From positions 2,277,194 to 2,331,497 of the forward strand of contig NZ_LT964679.1 in NCBI RefSeq assembly GCF_900240215.1: a stretch of 54,304 bases of DNA. The letters run 5' to 3'. The DNA is from Raoultibacter timonensis (GTDB lineage: Bacteria > Actinomycetota > Coriobacteriia > Coriobacteriales > Eggerthellaceae). This document shows, one piece after another, positions 33,540-42,405 of the stretch. The translations under genes and the position numbers were made by a program. The notes beneath the pieces are model-generated. The model had not been told where the DNA came from. It saw nothing but the letters and a program-made list of their open reading frames with translations, and made no database searches. Numbering within the stretch: the first letter of the stretch is position 1; the number at the start of each line of letters is the position of its first letter.

Positions 33540-34981
33540 CCAGCGGAAAGCAGATCGCGCAGCTCTTCGCGGCTGTGCACGCCGAGCTTCTGGTATATCC
33601 TCCGCGTATGGGATTTGAGCGTCCCGTTCGCAATGCACAGCTCGCGTTCGATAACCGCCGAATTCTTGCCGAGCGCGATCATCTCGAGTACTTCCGCCTC
33701 GCGTGGGCTCAGCCCGAACGATGCGCTGGCCTCGGCACACCGGACGACGAGCTTCGCCTTCGCATCTTCCTCGGCGATTCCTCCCGCACCGAAAAACGCC
33801 ACGCCCCACGTGCGCAATCCGCCCTTTTCAGAGAACAGCGCGACGGTTGCCATCACCACGAGAATCGTGAGCACGGCGGTGACAAGGGCAGAATCCGCAG
33901 CCACGAGCGCATGCTCCCCCATGAAGGCGCGCGACATCATGTGACCTGCGGGAATCGCGATCAACGTCACCTCTTGTATGCCGCATAAAACGAGCACCGA
34001 CACCCCGTAGGTATGAGAGATGTCGCACAGGAGGATGGTGAGCACCAGAAACATGAGCGAGTATCCCGCCGCGATGAAGAAGCCCGCGACGAGACTCGTT
34101 CCCGAAAACGACAGGAACGTCATCACCAGCCCGCACATCATCAGAACGAAGGGCGTGCGGTACAAGAGCGTGAAATCGAAGCGCTTCGCTGCGAAGAGCG
34201 CGATGGCGAGCACGGCGGCCGACGCGGCGATCGTACCGAGCAGAAACGGCTCGCTCGAGGGGATGCTCGCCTCGCCTTTCGCGCCGTACACGAACTGGTA
34301 GATGCCGAGCACCACAAGAAGCCGCCAGGGGAAATGCAATTTTCCCCACGTCTTTTTCGGCAGATCGACCTTCGGAACAAGGCGAAACGCCGCTCGCAGC
34401 GTTACCTGCGAAAGTACGGGAAGCAGCACGAGGACGATCGTGAGCCGCACGATGTCGAGATCGAGCAGCACCCACGCCATGAACGACCCGAGCAGAAACG
34501 CGCCCGCGATGTAGAGCACGACCCGCAACGGCTCGAAGCAGCTGTGCAGCTCGGCCCACAAAAGGATCGACAACGCCGACCCGAGCCCTCCCCCGACGAT
34601 GGCCACGATGCCCATGGGGATCGCAACGGAGGGAACCACGCTCGCCGCCATGAAGGCAAGCCCCGAAACGATCATCGAAACGGTGCAGAGCGTCGCCATG
34701 TACCGTTTAGGGTTGAGCGGTGCAAGCTTGCGTGCGAACAGCGCAAAGGGGATGAACGAGAGCGCCATCGCCACCGTGAACAGATCTTCTCCGACCCAAG
34801 CATCGTAGGCGAACAGGGTGGTCGTTCGGTAGGTGACGATTTCGAGCCAGGCGCGCGCGAACGCGAACCCGAAGAAGCAGAACGACCACGCCCCGAGGCC
34901 TAGCGGCGAGGAAGTCTCCCTGCCTGCTTTGTCGTACGCGACGCCCCGAACCGCGTTTTCGTATGTTGTCCTGCCGGTCAT
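33533..34981 (-). CDS. LuxR-family regulator with multi-helix membrane domain
   Basis: This 482-residue protein has about twelve hydrophobic helices over residues 25-400, then a LuxR HTH: FGLSPREAEVLEMIALGKNS, CIANGTLKSHTRRIYQKLGVHSREELRDLL. It lies convergent to the DASS permease and is the likely regulator of the molybdoenzyme cluster. The promoter is unusual: TATAAT ends six bases before ATG 34981, so the mRNA probably begins at the start codon (leaderless). A second LuxR gene with the same layout diverges from it at 35332. Confidence 0.88.
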   Translation of the reverse strand: MTGRTTYENAVRGVAYDKAGRETSSPLGLGAWSFCFFGFAFARAWLEIVTYRTTTLFAYDAWVGEDLFTVAMALSFIPFALFARKLAPLNPKRYMATLCTVSMIVSGLAFMAASVVPSVAIPMGIVAIVGGGLGSALSILLWAELHSCFEPLRVVLYIAGAFLLGSFMAWVLLDLDIVRLTIVLVLLPVLSQVTLRAAFRLVPKVDLPKKTWGKLHFPWRLLVVLGIYQFVYGAKGEASIPSSEPFLLGTIAASAAVLAIALFAAKRFDFTLLYRTPFVLMMCGLVMTFLSFSGTSLVAGFFIAAGYSLMFLVLTILLCDISHTYGVSVLVLCGIQEVTLIAIPAGHMMSRAFMGEHALVAADSALVTAVLTILVVMATVALFSEKGGLRTWGVAFFGAGGIAEEDAKAKLVVRCAEASASFGLSPREAEVLEMIALGKNSAVIERELCIANGTLKSHTRRIYQKLGVHSREELRDLLSAGE

Positions 34982-34987
34982 CGGCTC

Positions 34988-34993
34988 ATTATA
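34988..34993 (-). promoter_or_regulatory. -10 box of a probably leaderless LuxR mRNA
   Basis: TATAAT reads leftwards and is separated from ATG 34981 by GAGCCG (six bases), placing the expected transcription start at the A of the start codon. No ribosome site exists. Confidence 0.6.
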
Positions 34994-35331
34994 GCAAGAG
35001 CAAACAAACCGAATATATGTTCTTTCGCGAGGCTGTAATCCGTGAAAGAACGCCCCGCTTCGGAAACGGATCCCCGAAAGCCCGGCATTGCGCGCTCGGA
35101 GCCGATTCGTGTTACGTCCTTCTGCGCCTTTACCTTAAGGTCTTAAGCTTTATGGTATTCTACATAGGCTGGTGCTGTTGCAACAAGGGTGGGTTGTACG
35201 GTGCCTCGGACGGCAACAAACACGGTGCTTGCCGCCCTGGTAATCGAAATCGCGTTCCCGGCATTGCGGGAACGGGTGCGCGTGGATCATTTCCCGAACT
35301 CCTATCCATACATGGAAGTAGATTATCGCAA
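34994..35331. other. Divergent spacer between two LuxR genes
   Basis: About 340 bases without a gene. It has a hairpin CGTTCCCG-GCATTG-CGGGAACG (35253-35274), a CTTAAGGTCTTAAG-like repeat near 35133 and a possible plus-strand -10 TATTCT near 35156. No clear operator could be assigned. Confidence 0.45.
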
Positions 35332-36774
35332 ATGGCAAAGACACGAGAAAAAATGCTTCCCTTACCTAAGAAACTGGCAACTGGCCAGCTTCGGGCGATC
35401 TGCATTATCGGGTTTACCTCCCATATGATCCTCCAGCCGTTTCTTTTCTGGCAATTCTCCCTGCTAACCCTCGTCGGCGCAGATGACATAAGCCTGCGCT
35501 CGCTTCCAACCATCGCAAGCAACATCGTGTTCCCCCTTGCCATCATCCTCCTGGGCGTCGCATATCGATTTCTTGGACACAAAAACGCATTCTCCACAAG
35601 AAACTTCGTGCGATTGATGCTCGCATGCTTTGTCGTCGGCATAGTGCTTGCCGTATCCACATCGTTGCTTTCGTTTGCAAGCGAGTCCGTGTTAGTGAGC
35701 CTGTTTGGCGTATGTATCGGCATGGGCTGCGCAATAGGCATTTTTCTCTGGCAGCAAGCGCTTTATCGCCTCGGTTCCCGAAACGCGATGATAGTACAGG
35801 TGAGCGGGACGGTTATTGCCGGTGTTCTGTACTTCGCAGTCAGGTGGCTACCCGACGTTGCGGTGCTCCTGTCGAGCATCTTTGTCTTTCTCCCCTTGTC
35901 GGCGAGTATCCTGCTCTATTTGAATACCGAGGACGATAGGCATCCCCCGAAAACGTTTCTGCAGCAAAGCGGGAAACGGTTCGTGCTATTCCTCAGGGAA
36001 AGCTGGTCGGCAATACTCATCATAGCCTCCATGGGCTTCGCTTGGGGGCTCTTTTACGCACTGACGCTGGTGGTTTCAGACAATTCGTTTCTCGGCAACC
36101 TGTTTTCTTTCGGACGCATAATCTCGGGACTGCTGGCAGCCGCGTATATAGTTCGGTTTCGTTCGTATCCGAGTATGGATATCCTTGCGAAAATCGCGTT
36201 GCCCGTCTGCGTCACAGCCGTCCTTTTGATGCCGCTTATCGAACATGATTACTTCTTCATACTCGCGGAGATGTTCTACGTGGTGTTCGGTCTCTCGTCA
36301 ATCGTCCTCATGCTCTCCTGCAATGATGCTGCGCGCGCTCGCTCCATCCATCCCGCGATCATCTACTGCGGAGTCCTCGGGCCGTTTTACCTCATGCAGA
36401 TGCTCGGTTACTTGGCAGGCCCCGTTATATGCCCCGACACGGCGAGCCTTCTGGGAACCACGCAGAAGCTTGTTGTTGCCTTGCTGATCATATACGGGCT
36501 CTCCGTCCTCGGCTTCATCCACGCCTTCCGAAAAAGGAAGAGCGGCCGCGCTCATCCCGCCTTGGACCTGGATAGCACCTTCATCGAACGCTTTTCTTTC
36601 ACCGAACGCGAATCGGACATCGTCCGCCTGATCCTGAAAGGCAGGAGCGTATCGTTCATAAGCGACGAGCTGACCATCTCCGAAAACACCGTCCGGTTCC
36701 ATATGAAGAATATCTACCTCAAAGCCGGTGTTCACAGCAAGCAAGAGCTCATCGACCTGTTCGAAGCGGAGTAG
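35332..36774 (+). CDS. LuxR-family regulator with multi-helix membrane domain
   Basis: This product of about 480 residues has roughly twelve hydrophobic helices and a C-terminal LuxR HTH: FSFTERESDIVRLILKGRSV, ELTISENTVRFHMKNIYLKAGVHSKQELIDLF. ATG 35332 is used, with GGAAG 13 bases upstream; ATG 35353 is equally possible and neither site is strong. It lies 160 bases before the Tat flavoprotein gene on the same strand and probably controls it; three CATACGG copies lie between or just inside its end. It is a diverged paralogue of the regulator at 33533. Confidence 0.85.
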   Translation: MAKTREKMLPLPKKLATGQLRAICIIGFTSHMILQPFLFWQFSLLTLVGADDISLRSLPTIASNIVFPLAIILLGVAYRFLGHKNAFSTRNFVRLMLACFVVGIVLAVSTSLLSFASESVLVSLFGVCIGMGCAIGIFLWQQALYRLGSRNAMIVQVSGTVIAGVLYFAVRWLPDVAVLLSSIFVFLPLSASILLYLNTEDDRHPPKTFLQQSGKRFVLFLRESWSAILIIASMGFAWGLFYALTLVVSDNSFLGNLFSFGRIISGLLAAAYIVRFRSYPSMDILAKIALPVCVTAVLLMPLIEHDYFFILAEMFYVVFGLSSIVLMLSCNDAARARSIHPAIIYCGVLGPFYLMQMLGYLAGPVICPDTASLLGTTQKLVVALLIIYGLSVLGFIHAFRKRKSGRAHPALDLDSTFIERFSFTERESDIVRLILKGRSVSFISDELTISENTVRFHMKNIYLKAGVHSKQELIDLFEAE

Positions 36775-36777
36775 ACC

Positions 36778-36897
36778 CATACGGCGGTTTCGCGCTCCCA
36801 TACGGAACCTATCGCATTTTTCATACCTACATAAAACATGTTGGATCGCATATCTACCGCATTCGTGTGTTTGAAGACACGTCGAAACCGCATACGG
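36778..36897. repeat. Three CATACGG boxes before the flavoprotein gene
   Basis: CATACGG occurs at 36778-36784, 36799-36805 and 36891-36897; the first two are 21 bases apart (two helical turns). Tandem boxes like this suit LuxR-type dimer binding (inference). Confidence 0.4.
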
Positions 36898-36934
36898 TCA
36901 TCCTGCTGTAAACGAACGCATAAGGAGGATGTTC

Positions 36935-38590
36935 ATGGAACTCGATCGTAGGAACTTTTTAAAAGGCGCAGCGGCAGCGGGAGCTCTTGCCGGATTGGCT
37001 TCTGCTGGCCTTATGAGCGGCTGTTCGCCAGCTGAGGGGAACGGCGATAAAACCGCGCAGGCTACCGAGCCCTCTTCGCCGACTGCTAAAAACGAAAGAG
37101 CGCTCGCAGCATCCATCGTCGAATCGGAATCCGAGGTTTCCTCGAAAGTCACGGAAACCCGCGAATGCGACATCGTAATCCTCGGCTCCGGCGGAAGCGG
37201 GCTCAGCGCAGCCGTACGGGCGTCCGAACTGGGAGCGCGCGTGATCGTACTCGAGAAAGGATCTTCCCTCGGCGGCAGCACGATTGGAACCGAGGGAATG
37301 TTCGGCTGGGGAAGCAAGCTCCAAAGCGAAAACGGCATCGAGCTTTCGTCAGTGGCCGAACTCGTAGACGAAGAGAACGTGTACACCAATTATCGCTGCG
37401 ACGCGGTTCTCTGGAACAAGTTCATATCATCGTCCGGGCGATCTGCCGATTGGCTCATGGACGAAGGCTACCAGTTCGATCGCGTCGACATCTACAAGAA
37501 AGCGGTAAGCTCGTTCAAGTGCTTCCATTGGTGGGCAGACGAATCCGGGCAAACCCTCATCGACTTTCTGGCCGAACGTGCCAAAGAGCAGGGAGCGGAA
37601 ATTCTCACGCAAACACCTGCCGTTTGCCTCAAAACCGATCAGGGAGCCGTTGCGGGAGTGTACGCACACGACACCGCGAACAACACGTATCTCGATATAT
37701 CCGCAAAGGCGGTCATCGCCGGGTGCGGCGGCTACGCGGCTAACCCAGCCCTTATCGAGCAACTGACCGATTGGGATATGACGTACGCAAACTCAACGGC
37801 CACCGGCACAGGCGATGCCGTCATCATGGCTGAGAACGTAGGAGCGGGAACGTACATGACCGCGATCCTGCCCGCCATACATGTCTACGGATACGCGACA
37901 GCCGACCCCATTGTCATCGGATGCTGCAATCAGCCCCTGCTGTTCCTGAATCAAGATGGAAACCGCTGCATGGACGAAAGCCTTTTTATTCGCGCCCATA
38001 AAGCACTCTTCGTAAACGCGATCATGAGCCAGAAGCGGTGTTACTGCGTTTTCGATCAGGCAATCGTTGATCGGTTCGAAAGCGGCGACGGAATTTTCAG
38101 CGCATGGAGGGCATTTACCGTCGGATCGAATATCGAGGACTTCCAGGCTCAAATCGACGAGTGCATCAACCGGGATATCGGCAACGCATTCGTCGCCGAT
38201 ACAGTAGAGGATCTTGCGAAAGCCGTCGGCATCGATACCAAAACCATGAGCGAAAGCATTAAGCGATACAACGAGTTCTGTGCTGCCGGCACGGATGAAG
38301 ACTACCTCAAGGACGCTGCGTACCTTACGCCCGTCGAAGCAGGCCCGTTCTACGCAGTGCGGCTTGATCCCAGTGTCACCAACACGATCGGCGGGCTGGA
38401 CGTGGACTACAACAACCAGGTTATCAATACCGACGGAGATCCAGTTCCCGGTTTGTATTGCGTGGGAGTCGACGGCAACAAGCTCTACAAGGAGACCTAC
38501 AATTACGCGATGTCCGGGGGCTTGGTAAGCTACGCGATCTACTCAGGGCTCACAGCCGCTGAGCATGCGTGCGAAACGCACCTCTCGTAG
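36935..38590 (+). CDS. Tat-exported FAD flavoprotein reductase
   Basis: This 551-residue protein has a Tat signal at the extreme N-terminus (MELDRRNFLKGAA, Arg5-Arg6) and lipobox LMSGC (Cys30). The fumarate reductase-type FAD domain opens at VILGSGGSGLSAA (81-93) and ends with GPFYAVRLDPSVTNTIGGLDVD and LYCVGVDGNKLYKETYNYAMSGG. There is no FMN_bind domain, so electrons must come from another protein. The His of the usual H-T-x-GG substrate loop is replaced (VTNTIGG), pointing to a different acceptor. ATG 36935 is six bases after AAGGAGG; ATG 36929 is too close. The membrane LuxR gene lies just upstream. Confidence 0.88.
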   Translation: MELDRRNFLKGAAAAGALAGLASAGLMSGCSPAEGNGDKTAQATEPSSPTAKNERALAASIVESESEVSSKVTETRECDIVILGSGGSGLSAAVRASELGARVIVLEKGSSLGGSTIGTEGMFGWGSKLQSENGIELSSVAELVDEENVYTNYRCDAVLWNKFISSSGRSADWLMDEGYQFDRVDIYKKAVSSFKCFHWWADESGQTLIDFLAERAKEQGAEILTQTPAVCLKTDQGAVAGVYAHDTANNTYLDISAKAVIAGCGGYAANPALIEQLTDWDMTYANSTATGTGDAVIMAENVGAGTYMTAILPAIHVYGYATADPIVIGCCNQPLLFLNQDGNRCMDESLFIRAHKALFVNAIMSQKRCYCVFDQAIVDRFESGDGIFSAWRAFTVGSNIEDFQAQIDECINRDIGNAFVADTVEDLAKAVGIDTKTMSESIKRYNEFCAAGTDEDYLKDAAYLTPVEAGPFYAVRLDPSVTNTIGGLDVDYNNQVINTDGDPVPGLYCVGVDGNKLYKETYNYAMSGGLVSYAIYSGLTAAEHACETHLS

Positions 38591-38625
38591 AATACGGGGC
38601 ATGCCTTCGAAAAGCCCCTCCCGCA

Positions 38626-38670
38626 ATGCGGCACTCGGCAGGTTACCCGAGTGCCGCATACGTTTCTCTT
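38626..38670 (+). terminator. Terminator after the flavoprotein gene
   Basis: A perfect 13-bp stem ATGCGGCACTCGG/CCGAGTGCCGCAT with an 8-base loop is followed by ACGTTTCTCTT. A shorter GGGGC/GCCCC hairpin lies just before it. Confidence 0.75.
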
Positions 38671-38704
38671 CAAAGCCGAGGCGTCGCCCTTCATTCGGCT
38701 TCCG

Positions 38705-39289
38705 CTAACTTCTCGGGAAGGTATTCAAGACCGCTTTCAGGTCGGGGGGAACGATCTCGTCGAGTCCGTCGGCCATTTCGTCAACCGAGAGGGGCATGCC
38801 TTCCTTGAACCATCGCAAAACATAGGTGACCTCCATTGCGACAAGCGCCCTGATCTGAAAGCTTATCCTGTCCGAAATCGCAATCCCCCGATGGTATACG
38901 AGCGTTTCAGTCAAATCGCGTTCCCGCCTCCCTTGCGCAAAAAGCGCCAGCGACTGGCTGCTCGAAAGCTTCGCCGCAGCAACATAGAGATGCTTCAAAC
39001 GCTTGACTTCGGATAGCATTCTGCAGTTCGCTTCGCGAAACGTGCATGTCCTCCCCGCCTGGGAAAGAATATCCTCATAGAGGTGATCGAGGTGCCACTG
39101 ATAGCACGCGTATTTATCGCAGAAATGGTTGTAGAACGTCGTTCTGCTGATGTCGGCCGCTTCGCAAATCGCCTTGACCGAAAGATTCTCGATGCTCTCG
39201 CTCTCCAGAAGGTCGTTCATGCATGCCGTGATATGCATGCACATTTCACGACCGCTTGCTACTCCCTCGTCCCTCTCCCCTATTCGCAT
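38705..39289 (-). CDS. TetR-family regulator (second of a tandem pair)
   Basis: This 194-residue protein has a TetR HTH: IENLSVKAICEAADISRTTFYNHFCDKYACYQWHLDHLYEDIL (about 34-76), with an unusual Cys pair in the region after the HTH. The C-terminal domain is helical with no known ligand pattern. It starts 21 bases after another TetR gene with the same layout (SVxAICEEA-ISRxxFYxHFSDK), so the two arose by duplication and are co-transcribed, probably acting as partners or a heterodimer on the flavoprotein operon upstream. Start ATG 39289 has GAGGGG. Confidence 0.85.
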   Translation of the reverse strand: MRIGERDEGVASGREMCMHITACMNDLLESESIENLSVKAICEAADISRTTFYNHFCDKYACYQWHLDHLYEDILSQAGRTCTFREANCRMLSEVKRLKHLYVAAAKLSSSQSLALFAQGRRERDLTETLVYHRGIAISDRISFQIRALVAMEVTYVLRWFKEGMPLSVDEMADGLDEIVPPDLKAVLNTFPRS

Positions 39290-39310
39290 CGCAGCCCCTC
39301 GTTTCTTCGC

Positions 39311-39886
39311 TTATCCCGACTCACAGCCCTCGAGCGCCTCTCGTATCTTTGGGGGAATGATCACATCGAGCAACTCGGCCATCCGGGCATGCGGCATGCG
39401 CATATCCTGCTGAATCCAGGTGACAACCGCCTGCACGGCAGCGGCGTTGAACGCAGCGATCTGATAGGAAAAGGCGACGCTGTAGGCAACTCCCTTATCC
39501 TCGAAAATGATCTGCTCGAGCTTCTTCTCGCGCTCGTAGAGCGCATACTGGAAAAGCGACTGTTCGCCTTGCTCGACAAACGCATTGCTGTAATAGGAGC
39601 GATAGCGAGAAAACCCCTCGAGCATGGCCAGGTTCGCTTGGCGGTATCCCATCGATCCCACGTTGTCGAGATGCTGGGCGCACAGCAATCCGTAGTGCCA
39701 TTTACCCACCTCCCGCTTATCGGAAAAATGCTGATAGAACGCTGCGCGTGAGATATGGGCCTCTTCGCAAATGGCAGTAACCGATATCTCCGAGAGCGAC
39801 GATGTACAGAGGAGCCGCTCCAAAGCCCCGAGGATAGCAAAAGGGATCTCGGCTTTTTCCGACGCATCTTCATTGTGTGAATGCAT
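39311..39886 (-). CDS. TetR-family regulator (first of a tandem pair)
   Basis: This 191-residue protein has a TetR HTH: LSEISVTAICEEAHISRAAFYQHFSDKREVGKWHYGLL (about 30-67), with the Tyr/His signature of the family. ATG 39886 is preferred over an upstream frame extension because GGGAG lies upstream and the extension crosses the terminator of the flavoprotein gene. A run of nine G lies 28-36 bases before the start. It is followed after 21 bases by its paralogue at 38705. Likely target: the flavoprotein/SnoaL operon directly upstream. Confidence 0.85.
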   Translation of the reverse strand: MHSHNEDASEKAEIPFAILGALERLLCTSSLSEISVTAICEEAHISRAAFYQHFSDKREVGKWHYGLLCAQHLDNVGSMGYRQANLAMLEGFSRYRSYYSNAFVEQGEQSLFQYALYEREKKLEQIIFEDKGVAYSVAFSYQIAAFNAAAVQAVVTWIQQDMRMPHARMAELLDVIIPPKIREALEGCESG

Positions 39887-39913
39887 GGCCCGCTCCCATG
39901 GTATCGATGAAAG

Positions 39914-39922
39914 CCCCCCCCC
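39914..39922 (-). repeat. G9 homopolymer upstream of the tandem TetR genes
   Basis: Nine consecutive G on the minus strand, 28-36 bases before ATG 39886. A weak promoter TTGTCG / 16 bases / GATACC would have the tract inside its spacer, so slippage could change promoter strength. Confidence 0.45.
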
Positions 39923-39940
39923 GACAATCTCATGATAACA

Positions 39941-39969
39941 GGGAGAAGCTGTCAACGACAGCTTCTCCC
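39941..39969 (-). terminator. Terminator of the flavoprotein gene at 39989
   Basis: A perfect 13-bp stem GGGAGAAGCTGTC/GACAGCTTCTCCC with loop AAC lies 19 bases after the stop; the following TGTTATC is only partly T-rich. Confidence 0.65.
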
Positions 39970-39988
39970 GGGAGTGATAATCCGTCAA

Positions 39989-41656
39989 TCAGGCGTTTTT
40001 ATCCAAGATGGCGCGAGCGCACTGCCGTCCCGTGAACAGGGCGACTCCTTGATTGGAACCGGGAAGGACGATTCCGTACGTCTCGCCGGCAAAGCCCGAA
40101 CAATCGACACCCGAAGCCCAAAGACCCTCGATCACTTCGTAGTTCTTATTGATGACATGGCAGTCTTGATCGATTCGAATACCGCCCATCGTGTTGATGT
40201 GGAGAGCCGCGAGCCTGAATCCGTAGAACGGCGGGGTCTCGCACGGAATCAGATAGGCAGGATCTTTGCGATAGCCCTCATCGCTTCCCGCGTCGCAGTA
40301 GCCGTTGTAGGTGTCGATCGTTTGCTTGAGCATCGCAGGATCGACCTCCATCTGCTCAGCAAGATCTTCGATGGTGTCGGCTTTGAAGCAGTTGCCCTCC
40401 GGCTCAAGGGCATCCCATTGTTCCTGCATTTTTGTTGCCGGCTCGCCAGCCGTCAAGTAGGCACCGAGGCCGAAGGTGACACCTTCCGTCTCAAGCGAAG
40501 TCCATAGTGCCTGGTCCATGATTGCAAACGCATCCGATTGGGTAAGCAGCGCGTTGTTGACGGCCGTCAGCTGCAAGGCCGACATGGTCTCGTCGATAAA
40601 GCGCTCGGCATTGTGGTTAACCCAGAGCACCTTCGGCTCGCAGCCGGCGGCGAGACCCAAATGGGAGCTGATGCGCGCGCCGGCAATGGTCGATCCGATG
40701 AGCGCCATCATGACGTCCTTCGGCGTTTCGTCAAGCGCTTGAGCGACCATACCCAGGCCATCGCCGTCATGCCCGGTACCGCCCTGATAGCTCGTCCTAT
40801 CGATGTTGCGGTTAGTCGTCTGCATCAGCCCATCGTGATTCTCCGAGGTTCCGCCCGTCGCAACGATGGTCTCCTTCGCTTTGAAGTCGATGATGCTGCC
40901 CCTCTTATCCTGAGCTTGGACGCCGACGCAGACCCCGTCTTCCATCAGAAGGCCCAGAGCCTTCACCTCTTGGCGCAAATCGACACCTGCGGCTTCCGCA
41001 GCGGGAATCATTGCCGCAACGGCCGAATCGCCGTGATGTCCCTCGAACAGGTGCCACGTTTCAGCTCCACCGCCCGGTCCGAAAACTCCCTCGAATTTGA
41101 CCCCGTGATCGGTGAACCATTTGAAGTCTTCAGCCGAGTGCTTGATATAGAGCTCCCATATCTTCGGATTGGAGTTGAAGTTCTGGAAGTTCAGCTCCTG
41201 CAGCAGAAGCTCGTGCCAATCGAATTCGATGCCCTGCTCTTTCTGCATCTCCGTTCCAACGCCAAAGCATCCTTCGGCGAAATTGGTATTGCCGCCCCAC
41301 ATGCTCATCTTTTCAAGGAGCACAACAGAATAGCCTTCCTCGGCCAAGTTGATAGCAGGAACCAGTCCCCCGGTGCCGCTGCCTATGACGACGACGTCGG
41401 CTTCGACGGTTTCATCCGCCGTTACGAACTCGTAAAGCTCGAACCCATCGTAGGGGCTTGTTTTCGCCGCAGCATCGGAAGCGGCTGGCTCCGCCGAGCC
41501 GTCGCCCGTTTTCTCGGGTGCTTCACCATTTCCCCCGGGAGCGCAGGATGCCAGCATCCCGGCGCCCGCAACCCCAAGCGCTGCCGCCCCAACACCGGTA
41601 ATAAACGATCGACGCGAAAGGGCATTCTCGATTGCTTCCCTCTTTGCATTATCCAT
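39989..41656 (-). CDS. Tat-exported FAD flavoprotein reductase
   Basis: This 555-residue protein has Tat motif LSRRSFITG (Arg15-Arg16) and lipobox LASC (Cys38). After an acidic linker, the FAD domain begins VVVIGSGTGGLVPA (87-100). The C-terminal loop PPFYGFRLAALHINTMGGIRID keeps the His and T-x-GG of fumarate reductase-type active sites, unlike the flavoprotein at 36935. It has no FMN_bind domain. Start ATG 41656 has AAGGAGG. It lies 33 bases after the SnoaL-like lipoprotein gene (frameshifted here) and upstream of the two TetR genes, so the unit is lipoprotein, reductase, regulators. Confidence 0.9.
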   Translation of the reverse strand: MDNAKREAIENALSRRSFITGVGAAALGVAGAGMLASCAPGGNGEAPEKTGDGSAEPAASDAAAKTSPYDGFELYEFVTADETVEADVVVIGSGTGGLVPAINLAEEGYSVVLLEKMSMWGGNTNFAEGCFGVGTEMQKEQGIEFDWHELLLQELNFQNFNSNPKIWELYIKHSAEDFKWFTDHGVKFEGVFGPGGGAETWHLFEGHHGDSAVAAMIPAAEAAGVDLRQEVKALGLLMEDGVCVGVQAQDKRGSIIDFKAKETIVATGGTSENHDGLMQTTNRNIDRTSYQGGTGHDGDGLGMVAQALDETPKDVMMALIGSTIAGARISSHLGLAAGCEPKVLWVNHNAERFIDETMSALQLTAVNNALLTQSDAFAIMDQALWTSLETEGVTFGLGAYLTAGEPATKMQEQWDALEPEGNCFKADTIEDLAEQMEVDPAMLKQTIDTYNGYCDAGSDEGYRKDPAYLIPCETPPFYGFRLAALHINTMGGIRIDQDCHVINKNYEVIEGLWASGVDCSGFAGETYGIVLPGSNQGVALFTGRQCARAILDKNA

Positions 41657-41689
41657 GGTACTCCTCCTTGGTATACGTAAGACAAACGA

Positions 41690-42255
41690 CTAGTACATCT
41701 CGGGCAACGTGATCCCCGACTGGACGTAGATCGAGAGTGGATTGAAGTACTCCTCCCATACTTGGATCTTGCCGTCCTTCATTTCAAAGAAGAGGATCAT
41801 GGGATCGAGCGTGATGGGCGTGTCGTCGTCGCCTGCACTCAGGATTCCCTCCCCTTTGACTTTGAACCAATACTGGTTCGGATCAACGCACTCAAAGGAT
41901 CCGACAATGTTGAACGCCCACGTGCTGTAGTGCTCGACGTTGAGCCTTTCCTGCTCGTAGATGGCGTCGTAGCCTTCGACGATCAGGGACTCTCCTCCGA
42001 AGTACAGCGGTACGGAAAACAGCGTATCGTCCGTCTGGTTCCAGCAAGCCATGCGGGGCTCAAGCCTATCTTCCCCCGTGTGGGCAAACCATTCGTCCAA
42101 GCATGCTCGGTTCTTTTCTCTCTGACTGTCGCCGTCCGAGCAACCGACAAGACCGCCGGTCGCAACAAGGGAAGCGCCCAGAACACCACCCCCCCCAGTA
42201 CGGTCGCAAAAGACCTTCGCGACATGCTTTGACTCGCTTTGCTTTCATGCGTCAC
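41690..42255 (-). pseudogene. SnoaL/PhzB-like Tat lipoprotein, frameshifted at a G8 tract
   Basis: Two frames together make one protein of about 188 residues. The first (from GTG 42255, AAGGGG upstream) reads MSRRSFATVLGG and then leaves frame at eight G (forward C run 42189-42196). Adding one G gives GGVLGASLVATGGLVGCSDG, a Tat signal with lipobox LVGC, which joins the second frame DEWFAHTGEDRLEPRMACWNQTDDTLF. The rest resembles the NTF2-like SnoaL/PhzA-B fold (WAFNIVGSFECVDPNQYWFKVKGEG, YFNPLSIYV). It is either a phase-variable gene in the off state, a recent mutation, or a sequencing error in the tract. The only complete frame lacks the export signal. It precedes a flavoprotein gene. Confidence 0.75.
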
Positions 42256-42405
42256 GTTATCCAGCCCCTTCCCTCAGTAGGTCTCGGGCAATCTCCCTTT
42301 TGCCCTGAGCTTTAGTATAGGAAGGCACGTGATGCGGTTTGCTTTACACTTGCGACGGTTTGTCAATGATTGGGTAAGGGGCTTCACGGTAGCTGGTCTG
42401 CCGGC

